From assembly GCA_035253825.1 (NCBI GenBank), contig DATFBM010000035.1:1-36927 (forward strand): a stretch of DNA of 36,927 bases. The letters run 5' to 3'. Origin of the DNA: JACCTH01 sp035253825 (GTDB taxonomy: Bacteria > Actinomycetota > Acidimicrobiia > Spongiisociales > ZC4RG35). The notes below the pieces were generated by a model. It saw only the letters and a program-made list of their open reading frames with translations. It did not search any database and was not told the DNA's origin. Numbering within the stretch: the stretch's first letter is position 1; each line of letters begins with the position of its first letter. Positions 24,021 through 31,448 of the stretch are shown piece after piece. The translations under genes were made by a program, and so were the position numbers.

Positions 24021-25166
24021 CTAGAGGCCCAGGTGTCGAGCGATGAGATTGCGCTGGATGTCCGAGGTCCCGGAGTAGATGCGGCTGCCCAGGGCATCGC
24101 GTAAACCGCGCTCCACCTCCGCCTCGCTCATGTAGCCCAAACCCCCATGGGTGGTAAGCGTGTCGAGGCTCGATTGGACCCAGCTCTCGCTGAGGAATAG
24201 CTTCACGATGGCCGACTCCATGACGGTCGGCCGACCCTTGCCCATCGACCAGGCCAGGTTGTAGAGCAGCAACCGACTGGCCTCGAGTCGTACCTTCATG
24301 TCGACCAGCCGATTCGCCACCGCCTGGTTCTTGCCTATCGGTTTGCCGAACTGATGCCGCTGACGCGCGTACTCAAGGGAGGTTTCCAACTGGCGCTGCA
24401 TGGTGCCAACGGCGCTCGCCAGGATGAGCCCTCTCTCCCAGCTCATCGAATGGTTGAAAATCGCCATCCCTGCACCGAGCGGGCCCAGGATCGAGTCGGC
24501 GGGAATGGAACATTCGTCGAAGGTGAGCTCGCTCATCGGCGAGGTACGGAGTCCCATCTTGTGAAACGGTGCCCCGATGCCCAGTCCCGCTCGACCGCGA
24601 TCTACCAAGAAGGCCGAGAGCCCGAAAACGCCCTTTGACCGGTCGGTTGCCGCAAACACTACGAAGATATCGGCGACGGGTGCGTTGGTGATGAACGTCT
24701 TGGCTCCGTTGAGGACGTAGCTCTCTCCCTCCCGGCGCGCGGTGGTGGTGAGGCTGAACGCATCGGAGCCCGACCCCGGCTCGGTCATACCCTGGACTCC
24801 GATCAGACTGCCGTCGCACAATCCCGGCAGATAGCGCTGCTTCTGCTCTTCGGTGCCGAAGCGAATCAAGGGCGCCTCGCAGGACCACATCTGCGCATTG
24901 AGCGAAAAGATCAAGCCGTTGTCGCCGCAGCCGTAGCCGAGGCCTTCCATGGCCAGCGCAATGGTGAGCGGGTCTGCTCCTTGCCCGCCGTACTCGATTG
25001 GCACCGGCAACCCCTGCAGCCCAAACTCGGCGCATCGTTTCCAGGCCTCGACCGGAAATGTCATCGACGCGTCGCCGGTCATGACGCCGTCATTCAAGTA
25101 GCGACGGGCGAACTCGACGACCGAGTTGCGGTAAGCGACCTGCTCCTCTGTCCAGTCGAAATCCAT
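24021..25166 (-). CDS. Acyl-CoA dehydrogenase-like enzyme, probable L-prolyl-carrier dehydrogenase
   Basis: 381 residues from ATG 25166 (MDFDWTEEQ); the frame is open to 25250 but earlier residues are not family-like. It is an FAD flavoprotein of the acyl-CoA dehydrogenase fold: TEPGSGSD (128-135), FITNAPVAD (158-166), SRIYSGTSDIQ (361-371). A probable catalytic Glu244 lies in SMSWERG, as in isovaleryl-CoA dehydrogenase. The Glu of the usual YEGTSEIQ is Ser, as I recall for PigA of prodigiosin synthesis, and ITNAPVADIF is also shared with PigA. PigA, PltE, RedW and Bmp3 oxidise prolyl-S-carrier to pyrrolyl-2-carboxyl-S-carrier. Adjacency to the prolyl-ligase-like gene makes that the favoured role over fatty acid oxidation. 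Confidence 0.88.
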   Translation of the reverse strand: MDFDWTEEQVAYRNSVVEFARRYLNDGVMTGDASMTFPVEAWKRCAEFGLQGLPVPIEYGGQGADPLTIALAMEGLGYGCGDNGLIFSLNAQMWSCEAPLIRFGTEEQKQRYLPGLCDGSLIGVQGMTEPGSGSDAFSLTTTARREGESYVLNGAKTFITNAPVADIFVVFAATDRSKGVFGLSAFLVDRGRAGLGIGAPFHKMGLRTSPMSELTFDECSIPADSILGPLGAGMAIFNHSMSWERGLILASAVGTMQRQLETSLEYARQRHQFGKPIGKNQAVANRLVDMKVRLEASRLLLYNLAWSMGKGRPTVMESAIVKLFLSESWVQSSLDTLTTHGGLGYMSEAEVERGLRDALGSRIYSGTSDIQRNLIARHLGL

Positions 25167-25237
25167 CACCAGCCTCCGTTTACACACGGGAATGGGTTCC
25201 GACGTCGCGGTGGCGCACCCGGTAAGCCCCTTCCACT

Positions 25238-25259
25238 CTCCCTTCGACACGCTAACAGC
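25238..25259 (-). promoter_or_regulatory. Repeated upstream element, copy 1
   Basis: Contains CACGCTAACAGC (25248-25259), identical to 31373-31384, within a 22-base block matching at 18 positions. It is 72-93 bases ahead of the dehydrogenase start. Read on the minus strand it holds TAGCGT, a TANNNT-type -10 box, so it may be a promoter or operator. Confidence 0.4.
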
Positions 25260-25305
25260 AGGCCTATGCGGCTGGAAGGGTGGCTGGCCGCGCGGCCATC
25301 GCCGG

Positions 25306-25944
25306 TCATCCGAGATCGATCAGGCCGGCCCGGACCCCCTCGCGGACGAGCTCGACCACGGTATGCACATCGAGCTTTGCCATGAGGCTGGTGCGATGCC
25401 GCTCCACCGTCTTGACGCTGATCCCCAGGCGGGCGGCAATCGCTCGATTGGTCAGGCCTTCGCCGATGAGCGAGATGACCTCCCTCTCCCGGCGTGTCAG
25501 GGCCGGCACCTCGGGGGAGTCGAGATCCGGTCCCACCGCGGGAGAGAACCCCAACCCCGCCTGCGGACTCAGATAGGTGGCTCCGCGATGTGCGGCTCGA
25601 ATCCCCAGCAACAACTCGTCGGCGAGCGACCCCTTGAGAACGTACGCCCTTGCCCCGCTCCTCAGTGCTCGCCGCACCAGCGCCTCATCCTCGTGCATCG
25701 AAAGGATGACGACCGCGACTCCGGGCCGCGCCTCGAGCAGCCGGGGAGTCGCATCGATGCCGCTCATGCCGGGCATCGTCACATCCATGACCACGACGTC
25801 CGGAGAGAACGAGGCGACCATCGCCACGGCCTCATCCCCGTCCCGCGCCTCGCCGACGACCTCGATGTCCCCTGCTCGCTCGAGCAGGAGCCGGATGCCT
25901 TGGCGAACCAGGTGGTGATCGTCGGCGATCAGAACCTTGATCAC
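25306..25944 (-). CDS. NarL/FixJ-type response regulator
   Basis: 212 residues from GTG 25944, which overlaps the kinase stop as GTGA; the frame is open to 26007 inside the kinase gene, but the family starts at IKVLIADDHH. The receiver domain (1-120) has acidic pocket Asp8/Asp9, phospho-acceptor Asp54 in VVVMDVTMPGMSG and the conserved Lys in YVLKG. The C-terminal LuxR-type HTH runs LTRREREVISLIGEGLTNRAIA..LGIS.KTVERH. It is phosphorylated by the adjacent kinase and acts on transcription. It lies between the prolyl-activation pair (same strand, 139 bases downstream) and the divergent halogenases, so either could be its target. Confidence 0.93.
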   Translation of the reverse strand: MIKVLIADDHHLVRQGIRLLLERAGDIEVVGEARDGDEAVAMVASFSPDVVVMDVTMPGMSGIDATPRLLEARPGVAVVILSMHEDEALVRRALRSGARAYVLKGSLADELLLGIRAAHRGATYLSPQAGLGFSPAVGPDLDSPEVPALTRREREVISLIGEGLTNRAIAARLGISVKTVERHRTSLMAKLDVHTVVELVREGVRAGLIDLG

Positions 25945-26645
25945 TGCGAACCCAAGGGAAGACGAGCGATGACATGGACGCCCTTGCCGGGAGTCGACAA
26001 GACCCAAAGCGTTCCCGAGAGAAGCTCGATGCGTTCGCGCATTCCTGCGATGCCCAGTCCCCGCCGCGACTTGGTGATGAGCGCCGGGTCCATCCCTACT
26101 CCATCGTCGCGGACCCAGAGGGCGATCAACCTGTCGCCGCCACGGAGCACCACGTCGACCTTCCGGGCGTGCGCGTGCGCCGCCACGTTGGCGAGAGCCT
26201 CCTGGAGGAAGCGATAGAGCGAGATGCGAACCGCGTCCTCCGGCTCTTGCTTCAGCGCGCCCGCGTACCTGATCTCAAGATCCGTACGCCGGGCGAAATC
26301 GCGGCAGAACTCCTCCAAGGTGTCGCTGAGACCGAGCTCATCGAGCGTCGGCGGCCGCAGGGCATGAGCCAGCAATCGGATCTGCTCCCTGGTCGATTCG
26401 ATGAGGGCGACGGCTTCCGCCAGGCCGGCACGAATCGCCTCGGGGTCTTCCGCCTCCGCGGCGAGCAGGCTCAGGCTGAGCTTGAGCGCCACGAGAGCCT
26501 GCCCGGCCTCGTCGTGAAGCTCGCGCGAGACGCGATGACGCTCTTCCTCTTGGGCCATGACTACCCGGCGCGCCACCTCGGCCATCGCCTCGGCGTCGGA
26601 TGCCTCGCTCTCGCCGGCTCTCCCGGGCGGAATTCCCTCTTCCAT
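25941..26645 (-). CDS. Soluble NarX/DesK-type sensor histidine kinase
   Basis: 234 residues with no transmembrane segment, so cytoplasmic. The HisKA_3 dimerisation helix has EEERHRVSRELHDEAGQAL with phospho-acceptor His44. The ATPase domain follows: LQEALANVAAHAHA (N box), VRDDGVGMD (G1) and GLGIAGMRERIELLSG (G2). There is no recognisable sensory domain, only about 25 residues before the dimerisation helix, so input must come from a partner protein or small molecule. It is translationally coupled to the response regulator and divergent from the halogenase gene at 26842. Confidence 0.93.
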   Translation of the reverse strand: MEEGIPPGRAGESEASDAEAMAEVARRVVMAQEEERHRVSRELHDEAGQALVALKLSLSLLAAEAEDPEAIRAGLAEAVALIESTREQIRLLAHALRPPTLDELGLSDTLEEFCRDFARRTDLEIRYAGALKQEPEDAVRISLYRFLQEALANVAAHAHARKVDVVLRGGDRLIALWVRDDGVGMDPALITKSRRGLGIAGMRERIELLSGTLWVLSTPGKGVHVIARLPLGSQ

Positions 26646-26767
26646 CGGTTCGGCAGTTTCGCAGGCCGATCCAACCGCGCCGTGCTCGATCGGGCCTGGC
26701 TCACCCCTGAGGGAAATGCCCCATACGAGGCGGGAGATACCTCATGGTGACCGGCAGGACCTTGGCA

Positions 26768-26773
26768 TAGGCT
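26768..26773 (+). promoter_or_regulatory. Candidate -10 box for the halogenase pair
   Basis: TAGGCT in the 196-base gap between the divergent kinase and halogenase genes fits the actinobacterial TANNNT pattern and lies 68 bases before the halogenase ATG. No good -35 box is visible, which could suit an activator-dependent promoter. Weak evidence. Confidence 0.25.
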
Positions 26774-26841
26774 GGCGCACTGGAGTGGGCTGAGGGGAGA
26801 GATCCGATCGCCCCCACCTGGGGCGAATGGAAAGGATGGTC

Positions 26842-28254
26842 ATGAGTCAACCAGACGTGGACGTGGCGATAATCGGAGGCGGGCCCGCCGGCTCGACGAT
26901 GGCCTCCTTCCTGGCGATGAAGGGCCACTCGGTGACGGTCCTGGAACGAGAGCGGTTTCCGCGCGAGCACGTCGGGGAGTCGATGCTGCCCTTCTGCTAC
27001 CGCGTCTTCGAGGAGCTGGGGGTGCTCGAGACGATGAAGGAGCGTTGGGTGCGCAAGCCCGGAGTTCGGTTCATAGACGTCGACGGATTGACTAACACCG
27101 CCTGGTGCTTCTGGCATCACATCAAGGATGAGAGCGCGCTGTCCTTCCAGGTGATCCGATCCGAGTTCGACCACGTGCTCCTCGAGCATTCGGCGTCGCT
27201 CGGGGCGACGGTTCACTACCAGACCAGAGTGATGAATGTCGACCTCGACGAGACCGGTGGCGATGTCTACGCGGCAGGCCAGGACGGGAAGCAGTTCAAG
27301 CTGCGAGCGCGGTTCGTGATCGACGCCAGCGGGCGGGACACCTTTATGTCCAACCGACTCGGCAGCAAGGTCGCCCACAAGGCTCTCGACCGGACGGCTC
27401 TCAGCTGCAGTTATTGGAAGGGTGCCAAGTTCAAGGACACCCTCGAAGAGGGACTGATCCAGATCGTTTACCTGGGCGGGGAGAAGCAGGGTTGGATCTG
27501 GTGCATCCCGTTGGGCAACGACCGGGTGAGTGTCGGGGTCGTCATGAATTCTTCGTACTACCGCAGCCAGCGCGCGATCTTGAAAGCCCAGGGCTTCGAT
27601 GATTGGAAGAGGGCGCTCTACCTCCAAGAGCTGGAGGCGGCTCCCTACACCAAGGACATCCTTGACGGGGCGCACATGGAGCGCGAGCTGATGGTCAATG
27701 GGGATTACTCATATTTTTGCAAGCAGAAGTGGGGGGACAATTTCTGCCTGGTCGGAGACGCCTCGGCCTTCATCGACCCCATCTTCTCCTCAGGGGTGTT
27801 CATGGCGATGAACAGCTCAAGGATCGTTTCCCAGGTCGTTCACAGGCGGCTGACCGAAGGAGTGGAGGCGACCGAGCCGGACTTCGTCGAGGCTTACGAG
27901 CGCGTGGTGAGTGCCTACGACGTGATCGACAAGCTGATCCGCCTCTTCTATACGCCGGAGGCGATCAACTTCGCCCAGCTCGGATCGGCTCAGGGGGCGT
28001 TCCCCGACTTCGAGCACTATCAGAACGCCATTGCCGTCTACCACTTCCTGATTGGAGGAGACTTCTTCGAGGTAGCCAACAAGTACAGCTCATTCATCGA
28101 GTCGCTGCGCGATCCCAAGATGTTCGCCAGCTTCAAGAACCTGGTTATCGACCGTCCATCGCTCTCATCCACCACGTGTGAGGTAGCACACGAGAAGGCT
28201 TTCCACCCAGGTCTGCTGAAGCACGAGCCGAGGCGGGAAGCCGAACGAATCTGA
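26842..28254 (+). CDS. Flavin-dependent halogenase
   Basis: 470 residues from ATG 26842 (AAAGGA five bases upstream); ATGs at 26827-26836 are less well placed. GGGPAGS (12-18) binds FAD. GESMLP (45-50) follows the family pattern, Lys72 in RKPGVRF aligns with the catalytic Lys that carries HOX to the substrate, WIWCIP (218-223) is the WxWxIP signature, and GDASAFIDPIFSSG (305-318) completes the flavin site. The GES rather than GEA motif and the size place it with the phenol/pyrrole halogenases (PltA, Bmp2, CmlS) that usually act on carrier-bound substrates. A flavin reductase is not present in the window. It pairs with the halogenase at 28347 in one transcription unit. Confidence 0.93.
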   Translation: MSQPDVDVAIIGGGPAGSTMASFLAMKGHSVTVLERERFPREHVGESMLPFCYRVFEELGVLETMKERWVRKPGVRFIDVDGLTNTAWCFWHHIKDESALSFQVIRSEFDHVLLEHSASLGATVHYQTRVMNVDLDETGGDVYAAGQDGKQFKLRARFVIDASGRDTFMSNRLGSKVAHKALDRTALSCSYWKGAKFKDTLEEGLIQIVYLGGEKQGWIWCIPLGNDRVSVGVVMNSSYYRSQRAILKAQGFDDWKRALYLQELEAAPYTKDILDGAHMERELMVNGDYSYFCKQKWGDNFCLVGDASAFIDPIFSSGVFMAMNSSRIVSQVVHRRLTEGVEATEPDFVEAYERVVSAYDVIDKLIRLFYTPEAINFAQLGSAQGAFPDFEHYQNAIAVYHFLIGGDFFEVANKYSSFIESLRDPKMFASFKNLVIDRPSLSSTTCEVAHEKAFHPGLLKHEPRREAERI

Positions 28255-28346
28255 TCGGAATGGGCACGAAGGACAAGAAGCGTGGACGACGATGACCGGT
28301 GGCGTTCGGGTGAAACCAGAGGGCGAACGACTCGAGGAGGGGTGGC

Positions 28347-29738
28347 ATGGCTAACAGCATGAAGACCGACGTCTTAGTGATCGGGGGAGGTCCCGCCGGG
28401 GCAGGAGTCTCCTTGCGGCTACTCAAGCAGGGGATTACCCCCGTGATCGTCGAGCGCGAGAGGTTTCCCCGGTTCCACATCGGCGAGTCGATGACGGGTG
28501 AATGCGGCAACCTGGTACGCGATCTCGGCTTCAACGAAGTGATGGTGCGCGAACAGCACCCGGTCAAGCACGGTGTGGTCGTCTCCGGCTCCCGGGGGAA
28601 TCCCGATTGGTGGATTCCGATGATGAGACGCAACCCCGACCTCAGTGCCAGTTTCAACCCCACCTGGTCGGTCCGGCGTTCCACCTTCGACAAGATGCTC
28701 CTCGATGCCGCGGTCGAAGGAGGTGCCGAGTTGATCCATGGCAGGGCGACCGATCCCATACAAGAGAATGGTCGGGTGGCCGGGGCCGAGGTTGATCTAG
28801 GGAACGACGACGCCCTGCGCGTCGAAGCCAAGCTCACGTTGGACTGCTCGGGCCAAGCGTCGTTCTTCGCGAATCGCCACGTCACCGGGCCGAAGTATTT
28901 GGGCGCCTACGACAAGCAAATCGCGATCTTCTCTCACGTCAAGAACTTCGTCCGCGACGCAGACACGGATGAAGCGCGGGTGAAGTCGACCAACACGCAC
29001 ATCTTCTACACCAAGAAGTACCACTGGGCATGGGGAATTCCCCTCGACGCCGAAGTCACCAGCGTGGGGATAGTCGTGCCGGCCGAGTACTTCCGGAGCA
29101 AGAAGGAGTCGAAGCACGACTTCTACGTCCGCGAGCTACGCGAGCTAAATCCGGGGCTGACCCGGCGGGCAGAGGACGCGGAGCTGGTGGAGGACGTTCA
29201 CGTGATCCCCAACTACTCGTTTCAGGTCGCCGGGTTCGCAGGCCCTGGGTACATCTGCGTGGGCGACGCCCATCGCTTCGTCGATCCGATCTTCTCCTTC
29301 GGGCTTTTTGTCGCCTTGCAAGAGTCGGCGATGGCCGTGCAAGCGACCGTCGACTATCTCGAGGGCAGGCTCAACGGGAACGGCAACCCCTTCCGGGACT
29401 ACATGATCAGCGCCGAGAAGGGAATCGACGTCCTCGAGGACATGATCGACACCTTCTGGGAGAACCCCCTCGCCTTTGCGGTGATGGTGCACAACTTGTA
29501 CCGCGAACCGATGATCGACGTGTTCTCCGGTCGGATCTACGAGGGGGACCTCCACAAGAATCGCGACGAGGCGATGGTGGCGTTTCGCAAGCTATTGAAG
29601 CGCGAGCGCGCCTACGACGACCAAACCCTTTTCTCGATACCGATTGGATCGCGCTTTCACCCCGAGCGGGCAGAGTTGTGGAACTCCCAGCTCGACTCGG
29701 TCGAGACCACCGAGCGTTGGATCCGGGACAACGCCTAG
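28347..29738 (+). CDS. Flavin-dependent halogenase, divergent
   Basis: 463 residues from ATG 28347 with GAGGAGGGG just upstream. GGGPAGAG (13-20), GESMTGECG (47-55), Lys74 in VKHGVVV at the catalytic Lys position, WAWGIP (227-232) and GDAHRFVDPIFSFG (306-319) show a complete halogenase. It differs from its neighbour: the residues after GES are TGE rather than LP, and SFG replaces SSG. Residues 80-105 are Trp/Met/Arg-rich in the substrate-side region. A different substrate or position is therefore likely. Its stop is five bases from the convergent deacetylase stop. A flavin-dependent monooxygenase role (no halide) is a minor alternative; the intact WxWxIP and Lys argue against it. Confidence 0.9.
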   Translation: MANSMKTDVLVIGGGPAGAGVSLRLLKQGITPVIVERERFPRFHIGESMTGECGNLVRDLGFNEVMVREQHPVKHGVVVSGSRGNPDWWIPMMRRNPDLSASFNPTWSVRRSTFDKMLLDAAVEGGAELIHGRATDPIQENGRVAGAEVDLGNDDALRVEAKLTLDCSGQASFFANRHVTGPKYLGAYDKQIAIFSHVKNFVRDADTDEARVKSTNTHIFYTKKYHWAWGIPLDAEVTSVGIVVPAEYFRSKKESKHDFYVRELRELNPGLTRRAEDAELVEDVHVIPNYSFQVAGFAGPGYICVGDAHRFVDPIFSFGLFVALQESAMAVQATVDYLEGRLNGNGNPFRDYMISAEKGIDVLEDMIDTFWENPLAFAVMVHNLYREPMIDVFSGRIYEGDLHKNRDEAMVAFRKLLKRERAYDDQTLFSIPIGSRFHPERAELWNSQLDSVETTERWIRDNA

Positions 29739-29743
29739 CCGGC

Positions 29744-31297
29744 CTACGGACCTCGATAGCCGCGAAGCAGGCGGCGCGCTGTCTCCTCAAGACGCATCCC
29801 GCGGATCGCCTTGCGTTTGAAATAAGCGACGCCGTCGCTGCGCTGGATGGGCAGCCGGTGGATGAGGTAGGGATCGGTGCTGGCGGTGATGGGGTGGCCG
29901 GCCCCCAGGACGGCGCTGTCGTAACGACGGCGGACCACCGTATCTGCTACCGGCGACCAGTGTCCCCACGGATAGGCAAAGTGGAGCGGAGTGACACCGG
30001 TACGTTCCTCGATTAGCTCGTCGCTGGCACTCAGCTCTTCCTCGACCTGATCGAGGCTCGCCGTCCGCAAGTCTGCATGCCGATGGGTATGCGCACCCAA
30101 GGTCATCAGGCCACCATCGACCATCTTCGAGATCTGCTCCCAGGCGAGGGGAGGTCGCCCGGCCGCCAGCGGCATGCCCGACTCGACGTGCGCAGTCGTC
30201 AGGTAGAGCGTGAAGGGAACTCCTGCCGCCAGCAGGCGGGGGTAGGCGACCTCGAAGAGGTCGGCATAACCATCATCGAAGGTGATCACGAACAGGCGAT
30301 CGGAGTCCGCCGATCCCCGCCGGAGAAGGGCGTCCTCCAACGCCACGATGGTTCCATGCCCCTGCATCCAGCGAACGTGGGCCAGGAAGGCGTCCTCCGT
30401 GACCTCCATCTGGCGCCCGGTTTCGGTCCCAACTTGGTGGTAGATCAGGATCCGGGGTCCCGGCCACCGACCCAAGAACAGATCGGCGGCTGCGAACATC
30501 GCCTTGCCCGACGTTCTCGCCAGAGCAGGCAAAGAGCCGGCTAGCTGGCGGCGATCCCGTCCAACGCCCACCGGTGGGCGCTCCTCCACAGCCGGAGGTG
30601 GCTCGATTGGTTCTCGTTGCCGATCGTCCTTCGCTTGATGTCTCCGGGCTCTCGCTGCGGCCAGGGCTTCCCTGGAGCGTCGGATCCCGCCGGCCGCGGC
30701 TGTCGTCGTCGTGCGGAGACCGTCTCTGGCCACCCGGCTCACCGCGGCCAAGGCGGCGCCCAACTGAGGCGCAGAAGAAGGAACAGCGACCTCGGTCGCC
30801 GGCGCCGGCCCGTTCACTTCCCTTCGAACCGGTTTCGGCGCCACCCGCTTCTCCCGAACCCGATTCATCCACGCAGTCTCGGTGACCACCCGCCGAATCG
30901 GCGCTTTCCCGACCGGCACCTCGCCGACGGACACTTCCTGAGCCATCTTCGGAACCGGTACGTCCCGGGTCGGCGTCCTCGGGTCCTCCGCACGGCGATG
31001 CCTGCGGAGCGATCGTCGCAGGCCGGCAAAGCGTGAGGTCTTCGCCAGTGCTGGCAGCCCCTCGTACGAGAAGGCGATGACGTCGTCGGCAAAAAAGGTC
31101 GCCTGTTCCCCATCAAGATCGAGGCGGAACTGGTCGCCGCCAACCCGTACGACGCCGACGTCGTCGATCGACCATACGCCGAGTGAACCAGAGCGAGCAA
31201 GCAATATCACTTCTCCGCCGGCAACCCGCAAGTCGACCTCGAGCAGTTCCGTCTCGTCCAGCTGCAGCTTGCCCCGGTAGCTATGGGTGGTATTCAC
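29744..31297 (-). CDS. Polysaccharide deacetylase with N-terminal beta domain and long linker
   Basis: 517 residues from a GTG start. Residues 1-85 are a beta-rich, acidic domain I do not recognise. Residues of about 85-270 form a basic, Ala/Pro/Arg-rich low-complexity linker. From about 278 a NodB (CE4) domain has LIYHQVG, ITFDDGYADL (metal Asp pair), AHTHRHADL (metal His pair) and FAYPWGHW. The enzyme class removes acetyl groups from glycans. No signal peptide precedes the N-terminal domain, so it may act inside or use that domain for localisation. The upstream region holds the 22-base element shared with the dehydrogenase gene. Confidence 0.88.
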   Translation of the reverse strand: MNTTHSYRGKLQLDETELLEVDLRVAGGEVILLARSGSLGVWSIDDVGVVRVGGDQFRLDLDGEQATFFADDVIAFSYEGLPALAKTSRFAGLRRSLRRHRRAEDPRTPTRDVPVPKMAQEVSVGEVPVGKAPIRRVVTETAWMNRVREKRVAPKPVRREVNGPAPATEVAVPSSAPQLGAALAAVSRVARDGLRTTTTAAAGGIRRSREALAAARARRHQAKDDRQREPIEPPPAVEERPPVGVGRDRRQLAGSLPALARTSGKAMFAAADLFLGRWPGPRILIYHQVGTETGRQMEVTEDAFLAHVRWMQGHGTIVALEDALLRRGSADSDRLFVITFDDGYADLFEVAYPRLLAAGVPFTLYLTTAHVESGMPLAAGRPPLAWEQISKMVDGGLMTLGAHTHRHADLRTASLDQVEEELSASDELIEERTGVTPLHFAYPWGHWSPVADTVVRRRYDSAVLGAGHPITASTDPYLIHRLPIQRSDGVAYFKRKAIRGMRLEETARRLLRGYRGP

Positions 31298-31362
31298 CGA
31301 TCACCTGGCCACATGTCGCTCCCAACCATTCAGCATGGTCAGGCACGCCCCGACCCGCTCGG

Positions 31363-31384
31363 CTCCCTCTCTCACGCTAACAGC
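31363..31384 (-). promoter_or_regulatory. Repeated upstream element, copy 2
   Basis: Second copy of the element at 25238-25259, sharing CACGCTAACAGC and the flanking CTCCCT. It is 66-87 bases ahead of the deacetylase start, nearly the same distance as copy 1. On the minus strand TAGCGT could be a -10 box, with TTAACG 17 bases upstream of it. Confidence 0.4.
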
Positions 31385-31448
31385 GCTCATTAGGGCCGTT
31401 AAGCCCGATTCTGGCCGTTGCTAGGTCGCCATCTACGCTGGCGCGAGG

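Noticed and set aside
28350..28361. GCTAACAGC next to the halogenase start, as a third copy of the shared upstream element
   Set aside because: Only nine bases match, it lies inside the coding sequence and on the opposite orientation relative to its gene.
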